From assembly GCA_947500755.1 (NCBI GenBank), contig CANMTO010000005.1:39187-103186 (forward strand): 64,000 bases of DNA. The letters run 5' to 3'. The notes under the pieces are model-generated. The model was given only the letters and a program-made list of their open reading frames with translations, was not told the DNA's origin and made no database searches. Shown piece by piece: positions 25,962 through 35,131 of this stretch. The number at the start of each line of letters is the position of its first letter. Position 1 is the stretch's first letter. Origin of the DNA: Flavobacteriales bacterium (GTDB lineage: Bacteria; Bacteroidota; Bacteroidia; Flavobacteriales_D; Crocinitomicaceae). A program made the position numbers and the translations under genes.

Positions 25962-28430
25962 ATGTTTACTATGAAACACCTGTTTATCCTAATAATTTCC
26001 GTTTTTTCTCTGGGCATTTCATACAGCCAAATGCTCCTAACGGGTCCAGATTTTCTTCAAGCAAACCCATTAAATTGTGCTGCTATTGTTCCGCCTGCTG
26101 GTGGTACAAACTTCAGCGATGGACCTGCCAATTATCTTCCGAACATGGATGAAATTATTACGTTTTGTCCAAACCTTTCGCAAGGGTCAAAAGTCTCTAT
26201 TGCGTTTGCAACGAATATCGGATTTACCTTTAATATACATCCTACCGATACCTTATATATTTTTGATGGTCCGTCAATCGCCTCCCCCTTGCTTGGGGCT
26301 TACAATTCAGGGTCCCATCCAAACGGGTTCTTTGTTCAGGCATCTTTTCAAAATAATCCAAGTGGTTGTTTAACCCTGCGGTTTCGCTCCAACGGTAGTT
26401 CAGAAGGTACGGGTTGGGATGCCAATGTTGCCTGTGGCAACCCTCAACAACCCTTTGTTCCTCACATGCATGCCTACATAAATGGTACAGGGCCCGATGC
26501 CCTGAATCCTGCGGATACCGGGTATGTGGATGTGTGTTTTGGTGACAGTATTCTCTTTGTAGCAGACCCGGCGTTTCCCTATGCATTAGAAGTGACCAAT
26601 ACCGGGTATTCTCAAAATGCTGGAAATTGCAGTTACCAGTGGACCATTGGAGGTGTGGGACAATTCAATAATGATTCTGTTTGGTTTACCCCTCCTGCTC
26701 GAGCAGGTTATTTTATCGACTTGCGGATCACCGATATTTTCCCTCAAATTAAACGCATCACCGCAAAAGTTAGGGTGTCGCAATTGCCGAGCTTTGCAGG
26801 CACAGGACCATTTCAAGATACTGTATGTTTAGGTCAGAACACCTTTTTAATTGGCGGGGTTACACCACAGGACACCGTGGGTGTGGACATTCCAGTCGGA
26901 GAATTCGAGATCGGTGGTATTTTCGCTGGATTGACCTTTTTACCGGATGGGAGCGGGGTTCAATACCAAACAAACATTGGCATCACTGGATTTGATGATT
27001 CCACGACCATTACAGGTGCTGTTGATTTCGACCAAATGTGTATTGATATCGAACATTCTTACATCGGAGATTTGGAGATTGCATTAACATGCCCTAACGG
27101 TACGACCGTTTCAATCATGAATGCGTATAACTCTGGGTTTGGTGCGTGGCCTGAGTTGGTACCTGGAGGATGCGGTAGTGGGATTGGCACCTTTCTAGGT
27201 AATGATACCAATTTAGATGGTGGTGCTCCAGGCTCACCCGTTTGGAGTTATTGCTTTTCTCCTACTCAAGCTACCTTGGGGACAATCTGTTCGGAAAATG
27301 CCGCTGGAAACACGGTTACAAATGCGTATGGCTTTCCTTCCATGAATCCCAATGGAGTTTATTTGCCAGATGGTGATTTTAATAATTTCATTGGCTGTCC
27401 TGTAAATGGGAATTGGACCATTACGGTGCAAGACAATCAGGGTATTGATGATGGATACATTTTTCAATGGGGTATTTATTTCAATCAAAGTTTATACCCA
27501 GACCAAGAAGGTTATCAAAACACAGTAGTTTCGGATAACTGGACAAACAGCCCTTCCATTATTTCAGGACAAAACGATACGGCGCTTATTATTCAGCCTA
27601 TTACTGCAGGAACAAGTCTTTATACGTACAATGTGGTGGATGATTTTGGGTGTAATTACGATACCACGGTAACCCTGGAGGTACTTCCATTGCCGGCTAT
27701 TTTTGGAGATACCATTACCTGTAATTTATTCTTGCAAGTAACAGGTACCTCATCCTACAGCGGAGGGGTTTGGACCGCTTCTGACACAGCCGTCTCGTTC
27801 TCTAATAGTGCCGTAGAGAACCCTTTGATTTCGACCTCTGTTCCCGGGCTTTACATGGTGACGTTTACGGATAATGCGTGTAATAATTCCTTGAGTGCGA
27901 TCATTGAATTTCCCCCATATGTGTATGTGGATATCCTCGATTCATCCATATGTAATGGGGCAACCATTGATTTAGTAGCGGCTTCTATAAATTCAGGTAC
28001 TATGCAAGGAGGGTATAATCCGCCCCTTCAATTAACCTGGAATAATGGCTCTACAGATAACTTTATTGTGGTCAATACAGCGGGACAATATTATATCACG
28101 GCAAACAATATCTGTCACACTTCCACAGACACCTCAACGGTGACAATAAAACCGTGCGATATTGAGGTTCCCAATATCATTACCTTAAATTCCTTGGTTG
28201 GAAACAATTTATTCACAATAGACCATGAGGGTGTGGTGGAATTTGAGTGTGTAATATTAAACCGATGGGGTAACGTGATTTTTACATTCACAGACCCAAC
28301 CGCTTCTTGGGATGGTAAAACCGAGGATGGTAAATTAGTTGAAGAAGGCACGTATTTTTATCGAATTTTCGCAACCTTCGACGGTGGAATAGAAATCAAG
28401 AAGCATGGATTTGTATATGTAGCATATTAA
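25962..28430 (+). CDS. Secreted P-domain protein with gliding-motility-associated C-terminal (T9SS type B) domain
   Basis: An 822-residue cell-surface or secreted protein. Order: signal peptide (~1-22; the ATG at 25971, MKHLFILI, is an equally plausible start), a CUB-like region (~45-155), an Ig/PKD-like strand region (~180-275), a proprotein-convertase P domain (~300-510, with FDQMCIDIEHSYIGDLEIALTCPNG and NGNWTITVQDNQGIDDG), further Ig-like sections, and the C-terminal sorting domain (VPNIITLNS... VILNRWGNVIF... WDGKTEDGKLVEEGTYFY). That last domain directs export through the type IX secretion system in the gliding-associated (type B) mode. No catalytic protease domain accompanies the P domain. 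Confidence 0.9.
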   Translation: MFTMKHLFILIISVFSLGISYSQMLLTGPDFLQANPLNCAAIVPPAGGTNFSDGPANYLPNMDEIITFCPNLSQGSKVSIAFATNIGFTFNIHPTDTLYIFDGPSIASPLLGAYNSGSHPNGFFVQASFQNNPSGCLTLRFRSNGSSEGTGWDANVACGNPQQPFVPHMHAYINGTGPDALNPADTGYVDVCFGDSILFVADPAFPYALEVTNTGYSQNAGNCSYQWTIGGVGQFNNDSVWFTPPARAGYFIDLRITDIFPQIKRITAKVRVSQLPSFAGTGPFQDTVCLGQNTFLIGGVTPQDTVGVDIPVGEFEIGGIFAGLTFLPDGSGVQYQTNIGITGFDDSTTITGAVDFDQMCIDIEHSYIGDLEIALTCPNGTTVSIMNAYNSGFGAWPELVPGGCGSGIGTFLGNDTNLDGGAPGSPVWSYCFSPTQATLGTICSENAAGNTVTNAYGFPSMNPNGVYLPDGDFNNFIGCPVNGNWTITVQDNQGIDDGYIFQWGIYFNQSLYPDQEGYQNTVVSDNWTNSPSIISGQNDTALIIQPITAGTSLYTYNVVDDFGCNYDTTVTLEVLPLPAIFGDTITCNLFLQVTGTSSYSGGVWTASDTAVSFSNSAVENPLISTSVPGLYMVTFTDNACNNSLSAIIEFPPYVYVDILDSSICNGATIDLVAASINSGTMQGGYNPPLQLTWNNGSTDNFIVVNTAGQYYITANNICHTSTDTSTVTIKPCDIEVPNIITLNSLVGNNLFTIDHEGVVEFECVILNRWGNVIFTFTDPTASWDGKTEDGKLVEEGTYFYRIFATFDGGIEIKKHGFVYVAY

Positions 28431-28468
28431 ATTCACTAAGGCTGAACTCTTTATTCCCTTTGCTGTTG

Positions 28469-28476
28469 TACTTTTG
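28469..28476 (+). promoter_or_regulatory. Candidate -7 promoter box (TACTTTTG) for gapA
   Basis: TACTTTTG matches TAnnTTTG exactly and ends 12 bases before the gapA ATG (28489). No good -33 TTG at the expected distance. Confidence 0.45.
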
Positions 28477-28488
28477 TAAAAAAATCAG

Positions 28489-29478
28489 ATGAAATCAATT
28501 GGGATTAACGGATTTGGGAGAATTGGTCGATGTTTTACTCGAATTGCATTGGAAAGAGCCGATATTTCTGTTGCCCTGGTGAACGATTTATCCGATGCGC
28601 AAACCTTAGCTCACTTATTGAAATATGATTCCGTTCATGGCCCCTTGCCCTACTCGTTTGAGTTGAAAGGCAATGAACTTCTTTTCTCTAATGGAAAGCG
28701 CATTGTTTTTACGCAACACAAAGACCCCAAAGATATTCCATGGGCAGCGCATGGGGTTGAACTTGTACTTGAGGCAACCGGATTGTTCTTAACTAAAGAA
28801 AAAGCAGGATTACACCTACAAGGTGGCGCGAAAAAAGTCATTATTTCAGCACCGGGAAGTGATGCAGATATACGAACGGTAGTCCTAGGAGTAAATGATA
28901 ATTCCATAGAAGCCACGGATCTTATTGTATCAAACGCCTCCTGTACTACCAATAATGTGGCGCCAATGATTGCGGTGCTTCTTGAATTATCAGAAATCGA
29001 AGTAGGTCATATTTCCACCATACATAGTTATACCTCTGATCAACGGCTACATGATGCGCCACACAAAGACCTCAGAAGAGCAAGGGCGGCGGTAAACTCG
29101 ATCATCCCAACATCTACGGGGGCAGCAAAAGCAATCATTCAAATTTTTCCGCACCTCAAAGGAAAACTAACGGGATCAAGTGTCCGTGTACCGGTAATTG
29201 ATGGTTCCATGACAGAATTAACACTGGTCACTAAATCTATTTTAACGGTAGGACAGATCAATGAAGCGATGAAAGAAGCCTCCGAAACCAGTCTGAATGG
29301 GATATTAGGATATACCACGGACCCTATCGTTTCGTGCGATATTATTGGTTCTCGTTACAGTTGTTTATTTGATGCAGAGTTAACTATGGTGTCCAATAAG
29401 TTAGTGCGCGTTGTTGGATGGTATGATAACGAAATGGGTTATTCGGCGCGCTTGATAGATTTAATTACTCGAATTTAA
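28489..29478 (+). CDS. gapA: Glyceraldehyde-3-phosphate dehydrogenase, type I
   Basis: A 329-residue GAPDH. The NAD-binding GFGRIGR motif, VNDL (Asp33 indicating NAD+ preference), catalytic Cys152 in SNASCTTNN and the HSYTSDQRLHDAPHKDLRRAR segment with the catalytic His are present, as is the C-terminal WYDNEMGYSARL. It oxidises glyceraldehyde 3-phosphate to 1,3-bisphosphoglycerate. The gene ends tail-to-tail with pgk, the next glycolytic step, overlapping by 4 bases, rather than forming the more usual gap-pgk operon. Confidence 0.96.
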   Translation: MKSIGINGFGRIGRCFTRIALERADISVALVNDLSDAQTLAHLLKYDSVHGPLPYSFELKGNELLFSNGKRIVFTQHKDPKDIPWAAHGVELVLEATGLFLTKEKAGLHLQGGAKKVIISAPGSDADIRTVVLGVNDNSIEATDLIVSNASCTTNNVAPMIAVLLELSEIEVGHISTIHSYTSDQRLHDAPHKDLRRARAAVNSIIPTSTGAAKAIIQIFPHLKGKLTGSSVRVPVIDGSMTELTLVTKSILTVGQINEAMKEASETSLNGILGYTTDPIVSCDIIGSRYSCLFDAELTMVSNKLVRVVGWYDNEMGYSARLIDLITRI

Positions 29479-30659
29479 TCCAAGGCCTTTATACCGGGTA
29501 GGGTTTTACCTTCAAATAGTTCCAATAAGGCCCCTCCCCCAGTACTGATGTAGCTCACCTTATCTGCAAGTCCAAATTTAGCAATTGCCGCGGCGCTATC
29601 TCCCCCACCGATTAAAGAAAAAGCTTCTTGCTCCGTCGCTGTAGCAACAGACAGTGCAATTTCTTTTGTTCCTCGTGCAAAAGAACTCCATTCAAAGACA
29701 CCCATTGGACCATTCCACAATATCGTTTTACTCTTTAAAATGACCTCTTGAAACTGTTGGATAGCTGCCGGGCCAATATCAAGTCCCATCCATCCTTCAG
29801 GAATATGATGGGTATCAACGGTTTGAGTTAGTGCATCCCCGGCGAACGAATCAGCCGCAACACTGTCCACGGGAAGATGAATAGATACCCCCAATTCCTT
29901 AGCCTTTTTAAAAATATACAACACTGTATCAATTCGATCCGCTTCAAACAAGGAATTGCCAATTTCACCCCCCTGAGCTTTTGCGAAAGTATACGCCATT
30001 CCACCACCAATAATGATATCAGAAGCAATGTGTAGTAAGTTTTCTATGATGAGTACCTTATCGGATACTTTTGCCCCTCCTACTATGGCTGTAAAGGGTC
30101 TTGTTGGTGTTTTTAATATCCGTTTTGCATTCAAGAGTTCCGCTTCCATCAAAAAACCCATCATTCGATCATTCGGAAAAAAGGAAGCAATTTGCGTCGT
30201 ACTTGCGTGCGCTCGATGCGCTGAACCAAAGGCATCATTTACATAACACGTTCCTAAGGAAGCGAGTAGAGACGCAAAATGCAAATCACCTTGTGTCTCT
30301 CCCGGATGAAAACGCACATTTTCTAACAACATTACTTCACCAGAAATCAAGGCTGCAGCCCGTGAGGAAGCCTCATTAAAATCCGCACAAAAAATCACCG
30401 GACAAGCAAGTAATTCAGAAACTACTCCTACAATCTGTCTCAGGGAAAATCTTTCTTCGGGACCATGTTTGGGTCGTCCAAAATGAGACAATAAAATAAC
30501 GGACCCTCCATGCGATAAAATATGCTTTATCGTAGGTATTGCTGCGCGAATTCGCTTATCATCTTGAACAAGATTCGTAGTTTTATCTAAGGGTACATTA
30601 AAGTCAACGCGAACAATTGCACGCTTCCCGCGAAAATCATATGAATTTATCCCCTTCAT
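29475..30659 (-). CDS. pgk: Phosphoglycerate kinase
   Basis: A 394-residue PGK starting at ATG 30657-30659 (MKGINSYDFRGKRAIVRVDFNVPLD); a longer frame to 30719 adds 20 residues outside the family alignment and would cover the promoter box. Features: substrate-binding VRVDFNVP and HFGRPK, AIVGGAKVSDK, the nucleotide-binding NGPMGVFEW, and the C-terminal GGGDSAAAI and STGGGALLELFEG. It makes ATP from 1,3-bisphosphoglycerate. Tail-to-tail with gapA. Confidence 0.96.
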   Translation of the reverse strand: MKGINSYDFRGKRAIVRVDFNVPLDKTTNLVQDDKRIRAAIPTIKHILSHGGSVILLSHFGRPKHGPEERFSLRQIVGVVSELLACPVIFCADFNEASSRAAALISGEVMLLENVRFHPGETQGDLHFASLLASLGTCYVNDAFGSAHRAHASTTQIASFFPNDRMMGFLMEAELLNAKRILKTPTRPFTAIVGGAKVSDKVLIIENLLHIASDIIIGGGMAYTFAKAQGGEIGNSLFEADRIDTVLYIFKKAKELGVSIHLPVDSVAADSFAGDALTQTVDTHHIPEGWMGLDIGPAAIQQFQEVILKSKTILWNGPMGVFEWSSFARGTKEIALSVATATEQEAFSLIGGGDSAAAIAKFGLADKVSYISTGGGALLELFEGKTLPGIKALD

Positions 30660-30676
30660 TGCAGCTAATTTGAGTC

Positions 30677-30709
30677 CAAAACTATTAAATAAATTTTGCT
30701 TAAAATCAA
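30677..30709 (-). promoter_or_regulatory. Bacteroidota-type promoter for pgk
   Basis: Minus strand: TTG (30709-30707), 22-base spacer, then TAGTTTTG (30684-30677), a perfect TAnnTTTG, 17 bases before the pgk ATG at 30659. Its position supports the shorter pgk start. Confidence 0.6.
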
Positions 30710-30767
30710 TAAAACACACATATGAATCAAAATAAATAAGCAGATTTGTAAATAAAATACCTTGTCT

Positions 30768-33413
30768 ATGAAAATGAAGTGGTTTTGGTTTATATCCCTC
30801 GTGTTGTTAGCTTCTTGTTCCGTGAGTCCAATGGATTCGCCGGAAGAATTGGTTGAGTCAGAAGCATCAAGTGAAGACTATAACATAGATTCCACCTTTG
30901 ATTGGGGAGATTTCAATGAAGGTGATTTTGAAGAATATGCTGAACCAAGCTATAATGCATCTCGTCAACGATATGTTGACTTAGTACATACGAAAATTGA
31001 AGCCAATTTAAATTGGGAGGATTCGCAATTAAACGGTAAAGCAACCTTAAGCATGAAACCACATATCTATGCACTTGATAGTGTGGTATTGGATGCTAAA
31101 GGAATGGAAATTAAATCGGTAACACACGCTGGAAAGGAATTGTCATATGACTATTCGGATGGAAATGTTTTGACTGTTTATTTGGGGAAATCCTATAAAA
31201 AAGATGAGCTCATTACATTGACCATTGATTATATTGCAAAACCAGAGGAACGAGAAACTTCTGGAAGTGCTGCAATTACCTCCGATAAAGGCTTGTATTT
31301 TATTAATCCTAAAGGGGAAGAAGCGGGGAAAATGACTCAATTATGGACCCAAGGAGAAACAGAAGCCAACTCGGTTTGGTTTCCTACGATAGATGCACCA
31401 AACATGAAATCTTCTCAAGAAGTGCTTTTAACGGTAGACAATAAATACACCACGCTTTCTAATGGAAAATTAATTTCATCAAAGAAAAATGCGGATGGCA
31501 CAAGAACCGATTATTGGAAACAAGACCTCCCGCATGCGCCATATTTATTTATGTTGGCTGTTGGCGAATTCAGGGTAGTGAAAGATTCGTATACCCGAGG
31601 GGATGGGAAGAAAATTGAGGTGAATTATTATGTGGAGCCTAAATACGAAAATGATGCTAAGGCAATTTTTGGTAAGACCCCAAAGATGATCAAGTTTTTT
31701 TCAAATAAACTGGGGGTTGAATACCCTTGGGATAAATACTCAGAAATCGTGGTGCGGGACTATGTTTCTGGAGCGATGGAAAATACAGGAGCGGTAATTT
31801 TTGGAGACTATGTGTATAAAACAAAACGTGAGTTAATTGATGGCAACGATGAATCCACCATTGCCCATGAGTTGTTTCACCATTGGTTTGGTGACTTAGT
31901 AACCTGCGAATCCTGGGCGAACCTACCATTAAATGAGTCTTTTGCAAACTATTCTCAATACTTGTGGGATGAATATGAATACGGAATTGATGAGGCAGAT
32001 TACAACGCCATTGAAGAAGCAAACGGGTACTATCAATCAGGTAGCTACCATGATTTGATTAACTTTTATTACAATGATAAGGAAGAGATGTTTGACGGGC
32101 ATTCATATAATAAAGGAGGTAGAATTCTTCATATGTTGAGAAATCATTTGGGAGACGAAGCCTTTTTTCAAGGATTGAATACATACCTTACTACGAATGC
32201 ATACAAAAGCGCTGAAGTTCACAACCTGCGTTTAGCCATGGAAGAAGTTAGTGGAGAAGATCTCAATTGGTTTTTTAATCAATGGTTTTTAGGGAAAGGG
32301 CATCCCGTTATTTTTACGGAACAAGAGATAAACCAAGAACAACAAACCCTAACGCTCCGTATTCAGCAGGCACAATCATTCAATATATTTAGATTACCGG
32401 TAAAAATTGCCTTATGGGATGAGACAGGTAAACATAGTTATTCCGTGGTACTCGATAGCGCTAACCAACAATTCACCTTTCCGTTTAAAGGGAAATTAGC
32501 GAATGTATTGTTAGACGAAGAACAAATTTTGCTCGCCAAAGTATATGAGGAAAAACCAACGGCACAGTATATTCATCAATTAAATAACGCTGATAAATAC
32601 CGAGCTAAATCAACAGCGTTAAAACACATCGCCAAATCCACGACTCCGGAGAAAACTGCCGTGCTTGTAAATGCATTAAATGCTACGTTCTGGGGCATTC
32701 GCGCGGAAGCACTCGGATACTTGAAAGATGTAGAAGATGCCGTTAAACAACCGTCCTATAAATCATCCCTTAAGAAAATCATCGAAACCGACCCTAAATC
32801 CAAGGTTAGAAATGCAGCGGTAAGCGCCTTATCAACCTTAGAAGATAATGAAGCCATCGCAATCATTCGCCGGGTGCTTAATCAAGATAGCTCTCTCATG
32901 GTATTGGGCAACGCGTTAAATGAACTTAAAGAAATTGATACGGTTCAGGCATTAACACTAGCGCGTGAATTAAGCAGTTCAGTAGAAATTGAATTGCAAG
33001 TGGGAGCCGCAGAAATCATGGGCGAATACGGCAACACTGCCGATTTAACGTTTATTGAGAATCTAATTAAATCAACTAAAGTTAAGGATTATAATAAGCT
33101 TAGAACACTTCTTGCTTATGCCTATTTTGTGCTCCGAAAAGGAAGTGATGCCATGGTAAACAGTGAAGACATATTAAGTTACGTTAAATCAAACGGGAAC
33201 CAATATACTGGGTGGTATTACGACCTAATCGTTGAACGCTTTATGGCTATTCTTGGTGAAGAAAGTGAGCAAATAACTGCAGAAATTGAAACCCTAAATC
33301 CACAAGCCGATAACGCAAGCATCAAGGTGTTAAGCAATAAAAAAGAAAAATTAGAGGATTTATATAAGCGCCTGTCTGTCTTTACAGAAACGGAGGAGGT
33401 TGAAGAAAAATAA
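30768..33413 (+). CDS. M1-family zinc aminopeptidase, lipoprotein
   Basis: An 881-residue protein beginning at ATG 30768, with a lipobox LLASC near residue 18, so it is expected to be lipid-anchored. An acidic linker (Glu/Asp-rich, ~25-50) precedes the M1 beta-sandwich N-domain. The exopeptidase motif GAMEN is seen in VSGAMENTGAVIFGDY, and the zinc motif HELFHHW with a downstream Glu (NLPLNESFANY) lies around residue 365. The C-terminal ~280 residues are HEAT-like helical repeats. It removes N-terminal residues from peptides, probably at the cell envelope. Start TTG at 30762 is the alternative. Confidence 0.92.
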   Translation: MKMKWFWFISLVLLASCSVSPMDSPEELVESEASSEDYNIDSTFDWGDFNEGDFEEYAEPSYNASRQRYVDLVHTKIEANLNWEDSQLNGKATLSMKPHIYALDSVVLDAKGMEIKSVTHAGKELSYDYSDGNVLTVYLGKSYKKDELITLTIDYIAKPEERETSGSAAITSDKGLYFINPKGEEAGKMTQLWTQGETEANSVWFPTIDAPNMKSSQEVLLTVDNKYTTLSNGKLISSKKNADGTRTDYWKQDLPHAPYLFMLAVGEFRVVKDSYTRGDGKKIEVNYYVEPKYENDAKAIFGKTPKMIKFFSNKLGVEYPWDKYSEIVVRDYVSGAMENTGAVIFGDYVYKTKRELIDGNDESTIAHELFHHWFGDLVTCESWANLPLNESFANYSQYLWDEYEYGIDEADYNAIEEANGYYQSGSYHDLINFYYNDKEEMFDGHSYNKGGRILHMLRNHLGDEAFFQGLNTYLTTNAYKSAEVHNLRLAMEEVSGEDLNWFFNQWFLGKGHPVIFTEQEINQEQQTLTLRIQQAQSFNIFRLPVKIALWDETGKHSYSVVLDSANQQFTFPFKGKLANVLLDEEQILLAKVYEEKPTAQYIHQLNNADKYRAKSTALKHIAKSTTPEKTAVLVNALNATFWGIRAEALGYLKDVEDAVKQPSYKSSLKKIIETDPKSKVRNAAVSALSTLEDNEAIAIIRRVLNQDSSLMVLGNALNELKEIDTVQALTLARELSSSVEIELQVGAAEIMGEYGNTADLTFIENLIKSTKVKDYNKLRTLLAYAYFVLRKGSDAMVNSEDILSYVKSNGNQYTGWYYDLIVERFMAILGEESEQITAEIETLNPQADNASIKVLSNKKEKLEDLYKRLSVFTETEEVEEK

Positions 33414-33457
33414 GCCGAAATTATTGGTTGAGCTGAACATTTTTTAATAAAACGTGT

Positions 33458-33485
33458 TTTGATATTATTTTAATCAGTATTTTTG
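33458..33485 (+). promoter_or_regulatory. Candidate promoter for bcp
   Basis: TTTG (33458-33461), a 16-base spacer, then TATTTTTG (33478-33485), a perfect TAnnTTTG. The spacer is slightly short. The -7 box is embedded in a 6-bp inverted repeat (TAATCA 33471-33476 / TGATTA 33484-33489), a possible operator. Confidence 0.45.
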
Positions 33486-33514
33486 ATTAGTTTTTTATCA
33501 TTAAACACGTAACT

Positions 33515-33979
33515 ATGTTAACCATTGGATCACACATCCCTGATTTACAAGGGAAAAATCAATTAGGAGAAGACGTTTCTCTTCGCGCGCATCTTGGAAC
33601 TCGAACGGCTATTTATTTTTATCCAAAAGACGATACGCCAGGCTGTACAGCTCAAGCATGCAGCATTCGTGATGGAGAGCAAGTTTTGGAGAATGAAGGA
33701 ATACGGGTAATCGGCATTAGTGCAGACTCCGTGAATGCACATCAAAAATTTAGTGCTAAATATTCCCTTCCATTTACACTGATCTCTGATCCGGAGCGAT
33801 CAATTATCGAAGCCTTTGGCGTGTGGGGTCCTAAACAATTCATGGGAAAAACGTACGACGGGATCCATAGAAAAAGCTTTCTTTTCGATGTCCATGGAAT
33901 CTTAGTAAAAGTGATTGAAAAACCAAATACAAAAAATCATGCAGAAGAAATTATAAATTTTTTCAAAGAAAATCAATAA
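33515..33979 (+). CDS. bcp: Thioredoxin-dependent peroxiredoxin, BCP/PrxQ type
   Basis: A 154-residue peroxiredoxin. The peroxidatic Cys44 and resolving Cys49 lie in DDTPGCTAQACSIRD, the BCP/PrxQ pattern with a five-residue spacing. It reduces hydrogen peroxide and organic hydroperoxides using thioredoxin; a thioredoxin gene lies 2 kb downstream. Cytoplasmic, no signal peptide. Its stop codon is the first part of a 10-bp inverted repeat placed before recA. Confidence 0.94.
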   Translation: MLTIGSHIPDLQGKNQLGEDVSLRAHLGTRTAIYFYPKDDTPGCTAQACSIRDGEQVLENEGIRVIGISADSVNAHQKFSAKYSLPFTLISDPERSIIEAFGVWGPKQFMGKTYDGIHRKSFLFDVHGILVKVIEKPNTKNHAEEIINFFKENQ

Positions 33980-33999
33980 ACGTAAATCGTTTACGTTTA
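33977..33999. repeat. Perfect 10-bp inverted repeat in front of recA (candidate operator)
   Basis: TAAACGTAAA-TCG-TTTACGTTTA, two perfect 10-base arms around a 3-base centre. The left arm begins on the bcp stop codon; the repeat ends 36 bases before the recA ATG. A GAATTTTG box (34007-34014, one mismatch to TAnnTTTG) follows, so the repeat would cover the -33 region. There is no U-run after it, which argues against an intrinsic terminator. A LexA-like or other SOS operator is an inference; no known consensus is being matched. Confidence 0.6.
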
Positions 34000-34035
34000 A
34001 CCGTCCGAATTTTGTACACATTAAACTTATAAAAC

Positions 34036-35061
34036 ATGGCAAATAAAGAATTGCACGCAGAAAAATTAAAAGCACTCCAACTTACACTGGAGAAATTAGA
34101 TAAAACATTTGGCAAAGGAGCCGTAATGAAATTAGGCGATAATCCCGTAGAAAAAGTGGATGTAATACCCACTGGATCGCTCACGCTAGATCTTGCACTC
34201 GGGATTAATGGATATCCAAAAGGACGGGTTGTAGAAATATATGGTCCTGAATCATCCGGTAAAACAACCCTCGCGATTCATGCCATCGCTGAAGTTCAAA
34301 AGCAAGGGGGTATTGCCGCATTCATTGATGCAGAACATGCCTTTGATCAATTTTACGCCCAAAAACTTGGTGTGGATATCGCGAACTTACTAATCTCGCA
34401 ACCCGATAATGGCGAACAAGCCTTAGAAATTACTGATAATCTTATTCGTTCCGGAGCAATTGATTTAATTGTCATAGATTCTGTAGCCGCCTTAACACCA
34501 AAGGCAGAAATTGAAGGAGAAATGGGTGATTCTCAAATGGGATTACAAGCACGACTTATGTCGAAAGCACTCCGTAAACTAACCTCTTCTATTAATAAAG
34601 CTGGATGTTGTTGCATTTTCATCAACCAATTGCGGGATAAAATTGGCGTTATGTTTGGTAACCCTGAAACCACAACCGGGGGAAATGCCCTGAAATTCTA
34701 TGCTTCAATTCGCTTGGATATTCGTAAAGCAACCCAAATCAAGGATGGAGAAGATATCGTTGGTAATCGCGTGAAAGTAAAAGTGGTTAAAAACAAAGTA
34801 GCTCCTCCGTTTAGAAAAGCTGAATTTGACATACTCTACGGTGAGGGTATCTCTAAAGTTGGGGAAATCATCGACTTAGGGGTTGAATTAAATATTCTAA
34901 AGAAAAGTGGTTCATGGTTTTCGTATGGTGAAACTCGTCTTGGACAAGGGCGGGATTCTATTAAATCTATTTTACTAGATAATCCAGAACTATGCGAAGA
35001 ACTTGAAACTAAAATCAAACACGCGTTAACTGTTGGAAAAGAAGCTGTTTTGCAAGAGTAA
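34036..35061 (+). CDS. recA: Recombinase RecA
   Basis: A 341-residue RecA with Walker [10 protein letters not shown] (~69-77), Walker [14 protein letters not shown]-binding loops L1 ([19 protein letters not shown]) and L2 ([23 protein letters not shown]) and the C-terminal domain with a modest acidic end. It forms filaments on single-stranded DNA for homologous recombination and promotes LexA-type autocleavage where such repressors exist. A terminator follows at 35078-35107. The inverted repeat in front (33977-33999) may regulate it. Confidence 0.98.
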   Translation: MANKELHAEKLKALQLTLEKLDKTFGKGAVMKLGDNPVEKVDVIPTGSLTLDLALGINGYPKGRVVEIYGPESSGKTTLAIHAIAEVQKQGGIAAFIDAEHAFDQFYAQKLGVDIANLLISQPDNGEQALEITDNLIRSGAIDLIVIDSVAALTPKAEIEGEMGDSQMGLQARLMSKALRKLTSSINKAGCCCIFINQLRDKIGVMFGNPETTTGGNALKFYASIRLDIRKATQIKDGEDIVGNRVKVKVVKNKVAPPFRKAEFDILYGEGISKVGEIIDLGVELNILKKSGSWFSYGETRLGQGRDSIKSILLDNPELCEELETKIKHALTVGKEAVLQE

Positions 35062-35077
35062 TTGCAATTCTTTGAGG

Positions 35078-35107
35078 AAAAGGTGGTGATATCACCGCCT
35101 TTTTTTA
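35078..35107 (+). terminator. Rho-independent terminator after recA
   Basis: AAAGGTGGTGAT/ATCACCGCCTTTTTTT: arms 35078-35090 and 35091-35103 form a stem of about 12 pairs (one G-U) with a minimal loop made by opening the central GATATC, followed by a T run. It lies 17 bases after the recA stop. Confidence 0.82.
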
Positions 35108-35131
35108 TATTTACACAACAAAAAATCACTT

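Noticed and set aside
26242..26586. A 114-residue open frame opposite the P-domain T9SS cargo gene
   Set aside because: It is antisense to a clearly coding gene and has no start context, signal or recognisable motif.
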